Of a stretch of DNA of 64,000 nt, positions 10,063-18,696 are shown in pieces (position 1 is the stretch's first letter; every line of letters starts with the position of its first letter). The DNA is from Opitutaceae bacterium (GTDB lineage Bacteria; Verrucomicrobiota; Verrucomicrobiia; Opitutales; Opitutaceae): the NCBI GenBank assembly GCA_015075305.1, contig JABTUS010000001.1:496001-560000 (forward strand), written 5' to 3'. The position numbers were made by a program, and so were the translations under genes. The notes under the pieces are model-generated. The model did no database searches and was not told the origin of the DNA. It saw only the letters and a program-made list of their open reading frames with translations.

Positions 10063-12573
10063 TCAGTGGTCGCGAGGAAACTGCCGGCCCAGCCAGTCGA
10101 TGACGTCCTGATGGATTGGGTCGACCAGGCGGATCTCTTCGAAGGGTGTCACCAGCTCGATGCCGTGTTCGTTGCCCAGTGATTTGTAGGTCAACCTGGC
10201 GAACTCCACCGCGTCGTGAACCTCGCCCAGCGTGGCATAGCGGTCTTCGGTGGGCGCGATGATCAGGACTTTTCTCGGAGCGACCGACGCCAGGATCTCG
10301 TTGTAATCGACGGGAATCCGATCCTCATGCCCGATGAAAGCGCCCAGGCGGGGAAGCCAGCCGTACAGTTGGCTCAGGCGGGCCAGACCACCGTCGCGCC
10401 GGTCGGCCGTGTCGGTGCGCAACGGCGTGAAAGCCGCCGCGGCGGCCACGCCGTCGACCCGCGCATCGAGACCCGCGGTCAGAATCGCCACGGTTCCACC
10501 CATGGCAAATCCATACAGGCAGACCGGCCGCGGCGTTTTCAGCAGCTCTGTGGCGGCGTCAATCGCCTGGCGTGCATCGCAGACCATCTTGCCCATCAAC
10601 GATGCATTCGGATGCCGGACAAAAAACTCGCGGCGCTCCTCCTGCCGATAGAAAGTGCCAATGGGATCAAACGCAAAGACAGGATAGCCGGCCTTGAGCA
10701 GCGCCACGGGGGCAAATTCCCCCATGCTTCGGCCGGGAGCATAGCCTTGGGCGGGCTGAAAAGCCGCCAGCCAGATGATGACGGGGCGATGCTCGTCTTT
10801 CCTGGGCGTGAAGAGGCAGCCCGTGACGCCATCGCCGAATGTGACGACTGTGGCGGTGACACTGGACTCCTTCGAGCGCTCCCCTGGCGATTCGGGTTCG
10901 TCGCCGTCCTCATGGTTCGCAGCGCCCCGGACGGGTGCTGGAGGCGGCACTCCGTCAACCGCATCCTGAATCTTCGTGAAGTGATTGCGCACCCCGACGG
11001 GCAGCGCCGAAAAATCATTCACGATCACGGCGGCTTTCCGGTAGGGAATCTCATCCCCGATCAGCCATTGAATCCTGCGGGCAACCTCCCGATGAGCGGC
11101 TTCCTGAGACTCCGCTGTCACTGGCGTGACCGGAGCATCGAGGGACAGTCGCTGACCAACCCGCGGAAATTCAGCGACGTTGATCGGATTGCGCGCCGCC
11201 CAAGCCTGATAGTTCCAAGGGTGCAGCGGCTTGAAGGGAAACACTGCCGACAGCGGCTGCGCGCCGCTCCGCGCATTCAGCAGAAAATCGCTGTAAGCGT
11301 CAAAGGTGTCAGTGCCGGTGATCGTGTGGCCACCCGGGCGGTAGCGCACGACCAAGTTCGAACTCCGGTCGAACATGTCGTAGATGGGAAGGATGGACTG
11401 GTGGACCTGCTCGACCGCCCACGTGTTTTCCACCGCGTCTTCCGTGGCCGTGCTCGTTATGAGAGGGCGCGGCGCGATCAGCGCGTAGAGAAAGTGGCTG
11501 TCCACGGGGAGCTTGTCCTCATTGCCCGCAAAAAACCGCGCACGCAGATTGATCCAGTCGGGATTCTGACGGGTCATTCGCTCGACCGAAGGCCCGGAGT
11601 AGTTCTGGTCGGCGAAGCGATAAGGTATCGAGCCCGCCGTGCCCGAGCTCGAGGAGATGACGCCCGCAAAGCGCTGGTCGAAAGCCGCCGCTGTCAGTGC
11701 CACCTTGCCCGAGCGGGAATGTCCCCCGATGTAGATTTGCTTCGGATCGACGAACGGCAGGGTGATCAACCAATCCACCACGCGACTGGCGCTCCAGCCG
11801 CGCCGCCGGAGAGCGGACCAGTCCAGCTTCCCGAAGAGTTCGCTGTATTGCAGCGATTCGTCTCCTCTCCCGTCGCGGGCGTTGTGGACCGCAAAGCCAA
11901 AATCACCCGTCTCCATCGCCTTCCTTGCCCAGGACCGGTAGCGTTCACTGTCGCAGAGAAAAATCCCCGACGGCGTGCGGTTCTTCGGCAGGTAAAGTTT
12001 GACGCCCAGCCTGGCCGCGTGGTTTGGCCCGAAGGTCAGGCGCACGTTCCAAACGTCGTATCCGTCGACGGTCGTCTTTTCGAGGATTTCAGCCGCGACA
12101 TTGCCCGGCGGTGGCGGTGCGGTGCCGAGCACCCATTTTTCCATCATATCGGCCACTTGCTGGCGGCGGACCGGCCAGTTGGCCAGGGTGGCTCGCTGAC
12201 CACGCCCCTCCTCCACCCAGCTCATGGGATCCGGGAGGAAGAACTGCGACGGCATCAGGTCGAAATCGGGCGGCAGTTCTCCGCTGCGCTTCAGGAACTC
12301 GCTGAATGCCGGCGAGGGAGGCAGGCGCTGCTGGAGCTTCTCGAGAATGAGCTGTCGTTTCGCAATGCTACCGGGTTCGAGCGCCCGATTGATCTCGGCG
12401 GCGGAACGGCCAGGACTGGAAAATGCCAGTACACCCAAAAGCATCACCATGCTCCTCGCGAGCCATTGCCGGAAGGAGCGCCCCCCAACAACCAGAGGAG
12501 ACCTGAGTTTCAAGAGGATCGCGTTCGAATGAAAGCGAGCGGAGCGACAGGGTGGAGATGATGATAGTGACAT
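10063..12573 (-). CDS. Tandem alpha/beta hydrolase: CE15-like domain plus degenerate second domain
   Basis: An 836-residue exported protein with two hydrolase domains. Domain 1 (about residues 90-440) has GGHSRSGKVAL, NEDKLPVDSHFLYALIAPRP and a likely catalytic His in RPGGHTI, matching CE15 glucuronoyl esterases. Domain 2 (about 560-836) has the hydrolase fold signature LYGFAMGGTVAIL, but the nucleophile position is alanine (Ala690, codon GCC at 10506-10504) instead of Ser. Domain 2 is therefore probably non-catalytic and may bind substrate. The start is uncertain: the ATG at 12450 (MVMLLGVLAFSSPGRSAAE) gives a cleaner signal peptide than 12573. It lies between the sulfatase gene and the smaller CE15 gene. 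Confidence 0.75.
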   Translation of the reverse strand: MSLSSSPPCRSARFHSNAILLKLRSPLVVGGRSFRQWLARSMVMLLGVLAFSSPGRSAAEINRALEPGSIAKRQLILEKLQQRLPPSPAFSEFLKRSGELPPDFDLMPSQFFLPDPMSWVEEGRGQRATLANWPVRRQQVADMMEKWVLGTAPPPPGNVAAEILEKTTVDGYDVWNVRLTFGPNHAARLGVKLYLPKNRTPSGIFLCDSERYRSWARKAMETGDFGFAVHNARDGRGDESLQYSELFGKLDWSALRRRGWSASRVVDWLITLPFVDPKQIYIGGHSRSGKVALTAAAFDQRFAGVISSSSGTAGSIPYRFADQNYSGPSVERMTRQNPDWINLRARFFAGNEDKLPVDSHFLYALIAPRPLITSTATEDAVENTWAVEQVHQSILPIYDMFDRSSNLVVRYRPGGHTITGTDTFDAYSDFLLNARSGAQPLSAVFPFKPLHPWNYQAWAARNPINVAEFPRVGQRLSLDAPVTPVTAESQEAAHREVARRIQWLIGDEIPYRKAAVIVNDFSALPVGVRNHFTKIQDAVDGVPPPAPVRGAANHEDGDEPESPGERSKESSVTATVVTFGDGVTGCLFTPRKDEHRPVIIWLAAFQPAQGYAPGRSMGEFAPVALLKAGYPVFAFDPIGTFYRQEERREFFVRHPNASLMGKMVCDARQAIDAATELLKTPRPVCLYGFAMGGTVAILTAGLDARVDGVAAAAAFTPLRTDTADRRDGGLARLSQLYGWLPRLGAFIGHEDRIPVDYNEILASVAPRKVLIIAPTEDRYATLGEVHDAVEFARLTYKSLGNEHGIELVTPFEEIRLVDPIHQDVIDWLGRQFPRDH

Positions 12574-12726
12574 GTTTGCCTTGATTAAATGCTGTGAGGC
12601 CTGACTCGCGGATCTTTACTTTGGAGTCGTCTTCTTGAGCGCGGACACGGACTTGGTCGCGGGCGTGGACGCAACGACGAGGCGGCGGATTCGTGTACCT
12701 CCGCCCGCAACGCTGCGCCCGCCGCC

Positions 12727-14199
12727 CTATTGATCCCGGTCCTCGCCTCTCGCAGTTTTGGTTTCCTTTGGCTGGCTGGCGGCCTTGGCTCGGTCGTCCT
12801 TCAATTCCTGTTTCGTTTTCATGACGGGCATTTCAGCGTGCACGCTGGTCCGCCAGGCGGCCAGTCGAGCCTCCAGCTCCTTCACCTTGTCCGGCAGTTG
12901 CGCAGCGAGATTGTGCCGTTCCCCGATGTCGTCGCGGAGGTTGTAAAGTTCGACCTTCCCCGATTCGAAGAACTCCATCAGCTTGAAATCGCCGCTGTGG
13001 ATCGCGCCAACGGGACCGGTCCTCAGTCCGGTGCCGCGGTGCACATAGGACGGGAGATAGCCTGGAAAATGCCACATGATCGGCGGCCGGTGATACGGTG
13101 CCGCAGGGTTTCGCAGGACGGATAAAAAGCTGACCCCGTCCAGCGGGTAATGCGGCTTCGGGGTCGCGCCGGCGATCTCGAGGAAGGTCGGGTAGATGTC
13201 GACATGCACCGCCATCGCCTCGCTCGTGGCGGCGGGCGGCACGACCCCGGGCCAGCGGATGATGAACGGCACGCGCAGTCCGCCCTCGTAGAGGGTGCCC
13301 TTGCCGCCGCGCAGCGGTGCGTTGTCTGTAAAGCCCTTGATCTTCGATGGCGGCTCGGTCCGCTGATACCCGCCCAGGCCGCCGTTGTCCGACGAGAAGA
13401 TGAGCACGGTATTGTCGGCGAGCTTCAGCGCCTCGAGTCGCGCCATCACCCGGCCGACGCTTTCGTCGAGGCTCTGGATCATCGCGGCATACGCCGGATC
13501 CCAATGCGTGCCCTTCGGCGCCTTTTTTTTCCAGGCAGCCTCGTATTCGGGCTTGGGAGTGATCGGGGTATGAACCGCGAAGTACGGCAGGTAGAGGAAA
13601 AACGGGCGGTCCTGGTGCCGGTCGATGAAATCCACCGCGCGGTCCGTCAGGAAATCCATGAGATATTGTTCCGAGGGCTGCGGCACGGACGGCAGCCTGA
13701 GAAATGAGCCGCGTGTGGATGCAACCATGGCGTCGTCAAAGCCGCGCGCGCCAGGATGATACTCCCCGTCGTTGCCAAGGCCCCATTTGCCAAATATCGC
13801 CGTCGCGTAGCCCGCGGTCTTCAGCACCTGGGGCAGGATGAACCTGTCAAGTCCGAGTCTCGTCGAGTTCTTCGGCACGTTCATGCGGCGTTCGAGCAAC
13901 GGGCCGCGATCGAGCGACTGCACCGTGTAGACGCCGGTCCGCGGCGCATACTGGCCGCTCATCAATGCGGCCCGGGTCGGTGTGCAATTCTGGGAGTTGT
14001 AGAAGCGCTGCATCCGGAGGCCCTGCGACGCCAGCCGGTCGATATTGGGCGTCTCGTAGTACTCCGAGCCCTGACAGTGCAGATCCGTCCATCCCAGATC
14101 GTCCGCGAGAATGTAGACGATATTCGGAGGCCTGGTCGCCGCCGCGTGCGAGAACGCAGCCAATTCGGCCAGGAGGAGAAATGGGATCAGGAACCTCAT
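12727..14199 (-). CDS. Exported cysteine-type sulfatase
   Basis: A 490-residue member of the arylsulfatase family, with a signal peptide ending around SHAAA. The metal site begins with ADD (D33, D34), and the formylglycine motif is C72-T-P-T-R followed by AALMSGQ. Other family blocks are GKWGLG, SSDNGG and LRGGKGTLYEGGLRVP. It should remove sulfate esters from a sugar in the periplasm after maturation by a formylglycine-generating system, which is not in this window. It follows the beta-helix gene by 14 bases in the same operon. After the TAG stop the frame stays open for 36 more codons to a TAA at 12616. Confidence 0.92.
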   Translation of the reverse strand: MRFLIPFLLLAELAAFSHAAATRPPNIVYILADDLGWTDLHCQGSEYYETPNIDRLASQGLRMQRFYNSQNCTPTRAALMSGQYAPRTGVYTVQSLDRGPLLERRMNVPKNSTRLGLDRFILPQVLKTAGYATAIFGKWGLGNDGEYHPGARGFDDAMVASTRGSFLRLPSVPQPSEQYLMDFLTDRAVDFIDRHQDRPFFLYLPYFAVHTPITPKPEYEAAWKKKAPKGTHWDPAYAAMIQSLDESVGRVMARLEALKLADNTVLIFSSDNGGLGGYQRTEPPSKIKGFTDNAPLRGGKGTLYEGGLRVPFIIRWPGVVPPAATSEAMAVHVDIYPTFLEIAGATPKPHYPLDGVSFLSVLRNPAAPYHRPPIMWHFPGYLPSYVHRGTGLRTGPVGAIHSGDFKLMEFFESGKVELYNLRDDIGERHNLAAQLPDKVKELEARLAAWRTSVHAEMPVMKTKQELKDDRAKAASQPKETKTARGEDRDQ

Positions 14200-14213
14200 G
14201 GTTTCGTTTCCCT

Positions 14214-15689
14214 TCAGGGTTGGCGGTCGATATGGCCGCGGGCCGCCGCCGGATTGGATGTGAGCGGCGCTTCGGGGGTTGCTCCGGATTCGAACGCACC
14301 GGCATCGTAGGGCACGGAACGGGCGACCCGGTCATGATCGATGACGGGAGCATGGGCGGTCCGCCCAATCCCGACCGCGCCGCTCGTGGATTTCAGATGA
14401 AGATCATATCCCGAATTGAGGTTGTCCGCGGGGTAGTATGCAAAATTGGCGTTATGGGACTGAGACTCGAAATTGCTGGCGTTGGGATAGTCGACCACGC
14501 CCTGCGCCGCCCAATAGTCACGTCCCGACGGAAGGTCTGAAGCGAAATTGTTCTCGATGATGTTTCCGCTGCTGGCGAGCGAGGGGTGTTCCGGATAGCT
14601 CTTGTGATGCCTGATGGTGATGATGGGAATGTTGTTCTTGGGATGATAGGGGTTTTGAATCACGGTGTTGTTGACGATCCTGCAGCCGGTCGCACCCAGC
14701 ACTGTCAAGGCATGGACGTGATCGACGATGATGACGTTGTTCTCGAATACAAAATCGACGAACATGCCGCTGAAGAATCCCATGCCATTCACCCCGTGTC
14801 CCTCGTCATCCGGAAAGGGGCGCCCGGGACCGGTCGTGTTGTTGATGATCGTGTTTCCCCGAAAGACATTGCGATAAAGCGTCCGTTCCCCGGTCGGAAT
14901 CCCGTTTCCCCCGCCAGAGGTCCAGGATTGGATGCCGTCGTCGTGATTCGAATTCACCCCATACCAGTTTCTCAGGGTATTGTATTCGTAGAGCCCGTCG
15001 TTCGACAGCGCAAAGATGCCATCGTTCAGAATGTCCTCCACGACATTTTCGCTCACGACCACGTTGTCGGCTTCAAACTGCACCCACACGCCGGTCCTTA
15101 TGTTGCGGATGTGATTTTTCCGGATCGTGCAATGCACGCCGGCGACATGCACGCCGGTTCCCATCCTCGCGCCGAAATCCGAACGGCTCCACCCGGATAC
15201 CGACGTGGAACAGCGGATGGCGCAGTTCTCCACCGTGATGTGGTGCGAGGACGGCAGAATATCCACGAGTCCCCGCACCGCGCCTTTCTGATCGACCCGA
15301 TCGACGTCCCCTGCGTTTTCCTGACTGATATTCAAGCCGGAAATGATCCAGTGCTGCGCGTGATCCACCCCGAGGCGGCGCAATTTCGGAGAATTTCCGT
15401 CCTGCGGCCGGATGGAGACACTTCCCGAGGCGGGCCCTCCGGTTACGACGGGCGCGCCATGAAAACCGTCTCGAAGGTAAATCACATCGCCGGAGGCGAA
15501 CGTCCTGCCGTTGGCGAACACCGTTTCAAGCGCGCCCCACGGTGATTCCATAGTTCCAGGATTGCGCATGCTGCCATTGACCGGGTCACAGTAGTAATCG
15601 GCGGCGTGAAGTCCCGCGACGGCGAGCCACCCGGCCAGCGTCAGGGTGAGCACACCTGGGAATGTTTTCAGCGTGAGCGGGAATCTCAT
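14214..15689 (-). CDS. Exported right-handed beta-helix protein (polysaccharide lyase-like)
   Basis: A 491-residue protein with a signal peptide (cleavage near GLHAADYYC). Repeated short turns such as HHITVENCAIRC, CTIRKNHIRNIRTGVWV, VVVSENVVEDI and NNVIIVDHVHALTV mark a parallel beta-helix of the pectate-lyase/NosD type. The N-terminus DYYCDPVNGSMRNPGTMESP resembles the start of PL-type helix proteins that act on pectin or alginate. I cannot identify catalytic residues with confidence, so it may be a lyase, an epimerase or a binding protein. Its start codon lies at the left edge of the near-identical duplicated block, immediately downstream of the Tat hydrolase gene. Confidence 0.75.
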   Translation of the reverse strand: MRFPLTLKTFPGVLTLTLAGWLAVAGLHAADYYCDPVNGSMRNPGTMESPWGALETVFANGRTFASGDVIYLRDGFHGAPVVTGGPASGSVSIRPQDGNSPKLRRLGVDHAQHWIISGLNISQENAGDVDRVDQKGAVRGLVDILPSSHHITVENCAIRCSTSVSGWSRSDFGARMGTGVHVAGVHCTIRKNHIRNIRTGVWVQFEADNVVVSENVVEDILNDGIFALSNDGLYEYNTLRNWYGVNSNHDDGIQSWTSGGGNGIPTGERTLYRNVFRGNTIINNTTGPGRPFPDDEGHGVNGMGFFSGMFVDFVFENNVIIVDHVHALTVLGATGCRIVNNTVIQNPYHPKNNIPIITIRHHKSYPEHPSLASSGNIIENNFASDLPSGRDYWAAQGVVDYPNASNFESQSHNANFAYYPADNLNSGYDLHLKSTSGAVGIGRTAHAPVIDHDRVARSVPYDAGAFESGATPEAPLTSNPAAARGHIDRQP

Positions 15690-17885
15690 GGCTCGGGAAA
15701 AAGCGTTGAGCTCGCCGCCTTACGCCGGGACACCGGAGGCGGAGGCGGGCTCGATCTGGCGGAGTTTTTTAGATTCCAACTCGCGGTAGCAATCCGGCAG
15801 ATCGAATGCCTTCAGCACGCCAGGGACAAGCGTGGCCCACGGCCAGTCGTATCCCGGGGTCTCAGCCACGTCCGCGTAGCTGGCAAGCGCGTGCTTCAGA
15901 GTGACCTGCTTCACGCGGTCGTGCAGGACGGCCGCAAACGTGCCTGGAATCGCGCCCCAGCCGCGGGCGACAAGGTGCACTTCCTCATGGTCGTAGCCGG
16001 CCATCCAGTCGAGCACGCGCAGGAGGTCGAATGTGCGCTGTCCCGCAGTGGGATAGTCGAACAAGACCCCGAATCCCGCGTGCATGTTGTCGACCCTGCT
16101 CTTCTGCGGGTTGTCGGATGTCGAGATCCCCGGTTGCGATTCCCCTACTCCGCGCACGTCGCAGGCGTAAATTGCCGCCTTTGGCTCCGCCTCGCAGATT
16201 TCCTTCAACCAGGGATCGGTGCGCAGTTCCTCGTCGGCGGAGCGATGGGCGACATACAGGACCGCCCGTTTGGGCCCGCGTGGCGGGCGCGAGAGGAGTC
16301 TTCCTTCGCTGAGGCGATAGACGAAGACCTGGATGTCAGGCTCCGTTTCCAGCAGGTATTCGGCATGGTTTTTTTTCGGGTATCCCCGGGCGCTTGCTCC
16401 GGTCATGATCCGGAACTCGCACACGCCCTCGCGTGAGGGCAGCCTGAGTGTCGATGTGATTCGCTGCCGCAGCGCGGCTCCCGTCAATGCCGGTCTTGTG
16501 GAGCGCAGTTTTCGCGACAATTCAGCGCCATGGGTGAACTCCGTTTTCGCCTTCAACTCGGCCACCTGGCCGTGGGGCAGGCATCGAAGATTGTCCCAGT
16601 TCTCGCGCGTGAGCTCCGGTTCCTTCGGCACCTGGGGCATGCCCGAGTGATGGCTGAACCAGCGGTACATCGCCTCGCGGTTGGGCTGGGCAAATCCGTG
16701 GCCCCCCGTTCCGAGATAGAAGGAGAAGTTTTCCTCCGCACCGAGCAGCGCATAGAGCCGGCGAAGCCTGACACAGGCCTCCTCGAAGCCGCGCACATCA
16801 AAAAAATCGTTCTCCTGTCCAACCAGCAGCACGGCACGCGGGGCCATCGCAGCCAGGAAGTCGGAATGATCGAGTCCGTGCGCGAGCAGCCCCCACGGCA
16901 GATTCTCCGGATCGAGCGGACGCTCGTTTTCAACAAGCCTGCGCAGCGAGGTCACATTGCAGCTCGGCGCCGCCATTGTCAGGCGCAAATCGAAACCGCA
17001 GAGCAGCTTCGTCTGGTTCCCCCCGCCGGAGCTGCCCGTGATGCCGAGGTGGCGGGAATCCACTTCTGGCCGCAAAATGAGATAATCCAGCGAACGAATG
17101 CAGTCCCACACGAACCAGGTGGGCAGGGTCTCCCCCACCAGCGGCATGCGCACGCCGCTGTAGATGTGCTCGCCCGTGCCGCCGCCGTGCATGGGCTTGA
17201 ATGCGGCGTCCACATACTGGTAGCGCTCGCCCTGACCGATCGGATCGAAGGCAAGCGCGACATAGCCCTGCCGCACGAGAGCCTGGGCGATGGTCGCTGA
17301 ACCGACCTTGCCCGAGGAGAAGTGGCCCACGGGAACCAACACGCCGGGCGAAGGCGTCCGTCGATTGGTCGGAACGTAGAGATTGGCCGTCACCGGAAAT
17401 CCGGGGCGGCTCTCGTAAATGACGTTTTCAATGCGGTAGCCATCGCGTTCGAGCGTCTTCAGGACTCGCGCATTGAGCGGAGTCTTTTCCGGCATGGGTC
17501 CAAAGCACTTGCCCAGTCGTTCCCGCACATCGGCGACATAACGCTCCGCGTCCGCCTTGGTGCGCAACGCCGCGCGGCGCGCATCGGCCTCCTGCATCAC
17601 CTCGCGCGTGCGCCGCACGTAGTACTCCTGCACGGAACGCGGCGATCGGTTGTGCCTGGCGAGTCCTCCCGGTTCGGACCCCGCCGCACTGGCGGGAGGA
17701 TCGTCGCCCTCGTCATCGGTGGAGGGCCGGGCGCGAACATCCGCGCCCATGGCGGATGGCATGGCCGCGCCAAAAAGCGCGAAGCCGCTGCGTTGCAGCA
17801 TTTGACGGCGGGTGAGATCATTCATGATTTGAAAGGTGCAACGTGGATGTTGGCGCGCAACCGGCAGGCGCACCATGAGGTTTCA
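15687..17885. repeat. 2.2-kb near-identical duplication, copy A
   Basis: Bases 15687-17885 match 28430-30628 at a constant offset of 12743, with only a few substitutions seen (for example near 15765-15771, 17694 and 17845). Sequence beyond both edges is related but clearly diverged. The block is one complete hydrolase gene plus its leader. Confidence 0.9.
15720..17825 (-). CDS. Tat-exported two-domain alpha/beta hydrolase, copy A
   Basis: A 701-residue protein starting MNDLTRRQMLQRSGFALFG, a Tat-type leader. The frame is open 17 codons further, but this ATG puts the twin arginine at the right place. Domain 1 (about 110-400) resembles acetyl-xylan-esterase-type hydrolases: nucleophile S266 in GSSGGG, acid probably D343, H376 in GTGGHGF. 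Domain 2 (about 450-690) has the hydrolase outline LYVAHRSAD..YACDVRGVGES, but its nucleophile elbow reads VARGWGA, with Gly where Ser is expected. It is probably a polysaccharide deacetylase/esterase with a non-catalytic C-terminal domain. It lies 30 bases from the beta-helix gene and 74 from the SGNH gene. A near-identical copy ends at 28463. Confidence 0.78.
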   Translation of the reverse strand: MNDLTRRQMLQRSGFALFGAAMPSAMGADVRARPSTDDEGDDPPASAAGSEPGGLARHNRSPRSVQEYYVRRTREVMQEADARRAALRTKADAERYVADVRERLGKCFGPMPEKTPLNARVLKTLERDGYRIENVIYESRPGFPVTANLYVPTNRRTPSPGVLVPVGHFSSGKVGSATIAQALVRQGYVALAFDPIGQGERYQYVDAAFKPMHGGGTGEHIYSGVRMPLVGETLPTWFVWDCIRSLDYLILRPEVDSRHLGITGSSGGGNQTKLLCGFDLRLTMAAPSCNVTSLRRLVENERPLDPENLPWGLLAHGLDHSDFLAAMAPRAVLLVGQENDFFDVRGFEEACVRLRRLYALLGAEENFSFYLGTGGHGFAQPNREAMYRWFSHHSGMPQVPKEPELTRENWDNLRCLPHGQVAELKAKTEFTHGAELSRKLRSTRPALTGAALRQRITSTLRLPSREGVCEFRIMTGASARGYPKKNHAEYLLETEPDIQVFVYRLSEGRLLSRPPRGPKRAVLYVAHRSADEELRTDPWLKEICEAEPKAAIYACDVRGVGESQPGISTSDNPQKSRVDNMHAGFGVLFDYPTAGQRTFDLLRVLDWMAGYDHEEVHLVARGWGAIPGTFAAVLHDRVKQVTLKHALASYADVAETPGYDWPWATLVPGVLKAFDLPDCYRELESKKLRQIEPASASGVPA

Positions 17886-17898
17886 TTGTCCTCGGCCG

Positions 17899-18684
17899 TC
17901 AGGGTTTCAAAGCGGAGGCGAGTGGGACGTCCTTCAGTTTTCGAATGCCTTCGACGACGCATTCGGCATTGATCCGGGCACCCGCCTTTCTTGTGTGCTG
18001 GCGGTCGTTGAAAACCTCTCGGGCCTTGTCCTGTCCGAGCGCATCGAAGCGATCGGCGGCAAGGGCATTCAGGTCGATGAACAAGGCACCGCCGACGCGC
18101 GCAGCCTCGGCCGCCCATTCGGCGTAGCCATCAAAGCCGCGTTTGATCCGACCATCGCTCCACTCGTTGCGCGGAACAGGCGAGCAGATGATGCACGTGG
18201 CCCCCTTTGCCTTCGCGTCCCTGACGTACTGACGCAGGTACCACCCGTAGCTATGAATGAGCCTGGGGGAGTCCTTCGTGCCCGCCTGGAGCGTTTCATC
18301 ACCGGCGGAAGTGATGGTGGAGCGATCCGCCTTGCTCGAATTCCATGTGTCATTGTGGCCAAACTGGAGGATGACAAAATCGCCCGGCTGCACCTCCTTC
18401 AGCACGCGCGCCCACGAGCCCTCTTCGATATAGCTTCGACTGCTTCGGCCGCCGATCGCCGCGTTGTAAACGTGAATCCGCGCCGGATCGAAGAACTCAC
18501 CGAGCTCTGATCCCCAGCCCCACGGCCCGCGCTCTCCATTGCCGGAGCCGGTCTTCATGATCGAGTCTCCAACGAGAAAAAGGGCCGGATGATGGACGGG
18601 ACCATCCGGAAGAGGCGGTGGAGCCTCGGCTGCGCCGACCACGGCAGCCAGCAGCAGAGTCATGGCGAAACAACGACTTTTCAT
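17899..18684 (-). CDS. SGNH/GDSL esterase, rhamnogalacturonan acetylesterase-like (CE12 type)
   Basis: A 261-residue exported protein; the signal peptide ends near GAAEA. SGNH blocks are present in order: LVGDSIMK (catalytic Ser), NAAIGGRSSRSY (block II Gly), LQFGHND (block III Asn), and DRQHTRKAGA near residue 230 (catalytic Asp/His). The GGRSSR and GHND forms are those of CE12 enzymes, which remove acetyl groups from rhamnogalacturonan or xylan. It sits between two Tat hydrolases and is 12 bases from the upstream one. A truncated C-terminal stub of a homologous gene lies at 30642. Confidence 0.85.
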   Translation of the reverse strand: MKSRCFAMTLLLAAVVGAAEAPPPLPDGPVHHPALFLVGDSIMKTGSGNGERGPWGWGSELGEFFDPARIHVYNAAIGGRSSRSYIEEGSWARVLKEVQPGDFVILQFGHNDTWNSSKADRSTITSAGDETLQAGTKDSPRLIHSYGWYLRQYVRDAKAKGATCIICSPVPRNEWSDGRIKRGFDGYAEWAAEAARVGGALFIDLNALAADRFDALGQDKAREVFNDRQHTRKAGARINAECVVEGIRKLKDVPLASALKP

Positions 18685-18696
18685 GGCAAAAACGGT

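Noticed and set aside
10216-12561. A 781-codon plus-strand open frame
   Set aside because: It runs exactly antisense to the two-domain hydrolase gene, whose product has clear hydrolase motifs. The plus-strand translation is Arg/Gly-rich with no recognisable domain, as expected for antisense frames in GC-rich DNA.
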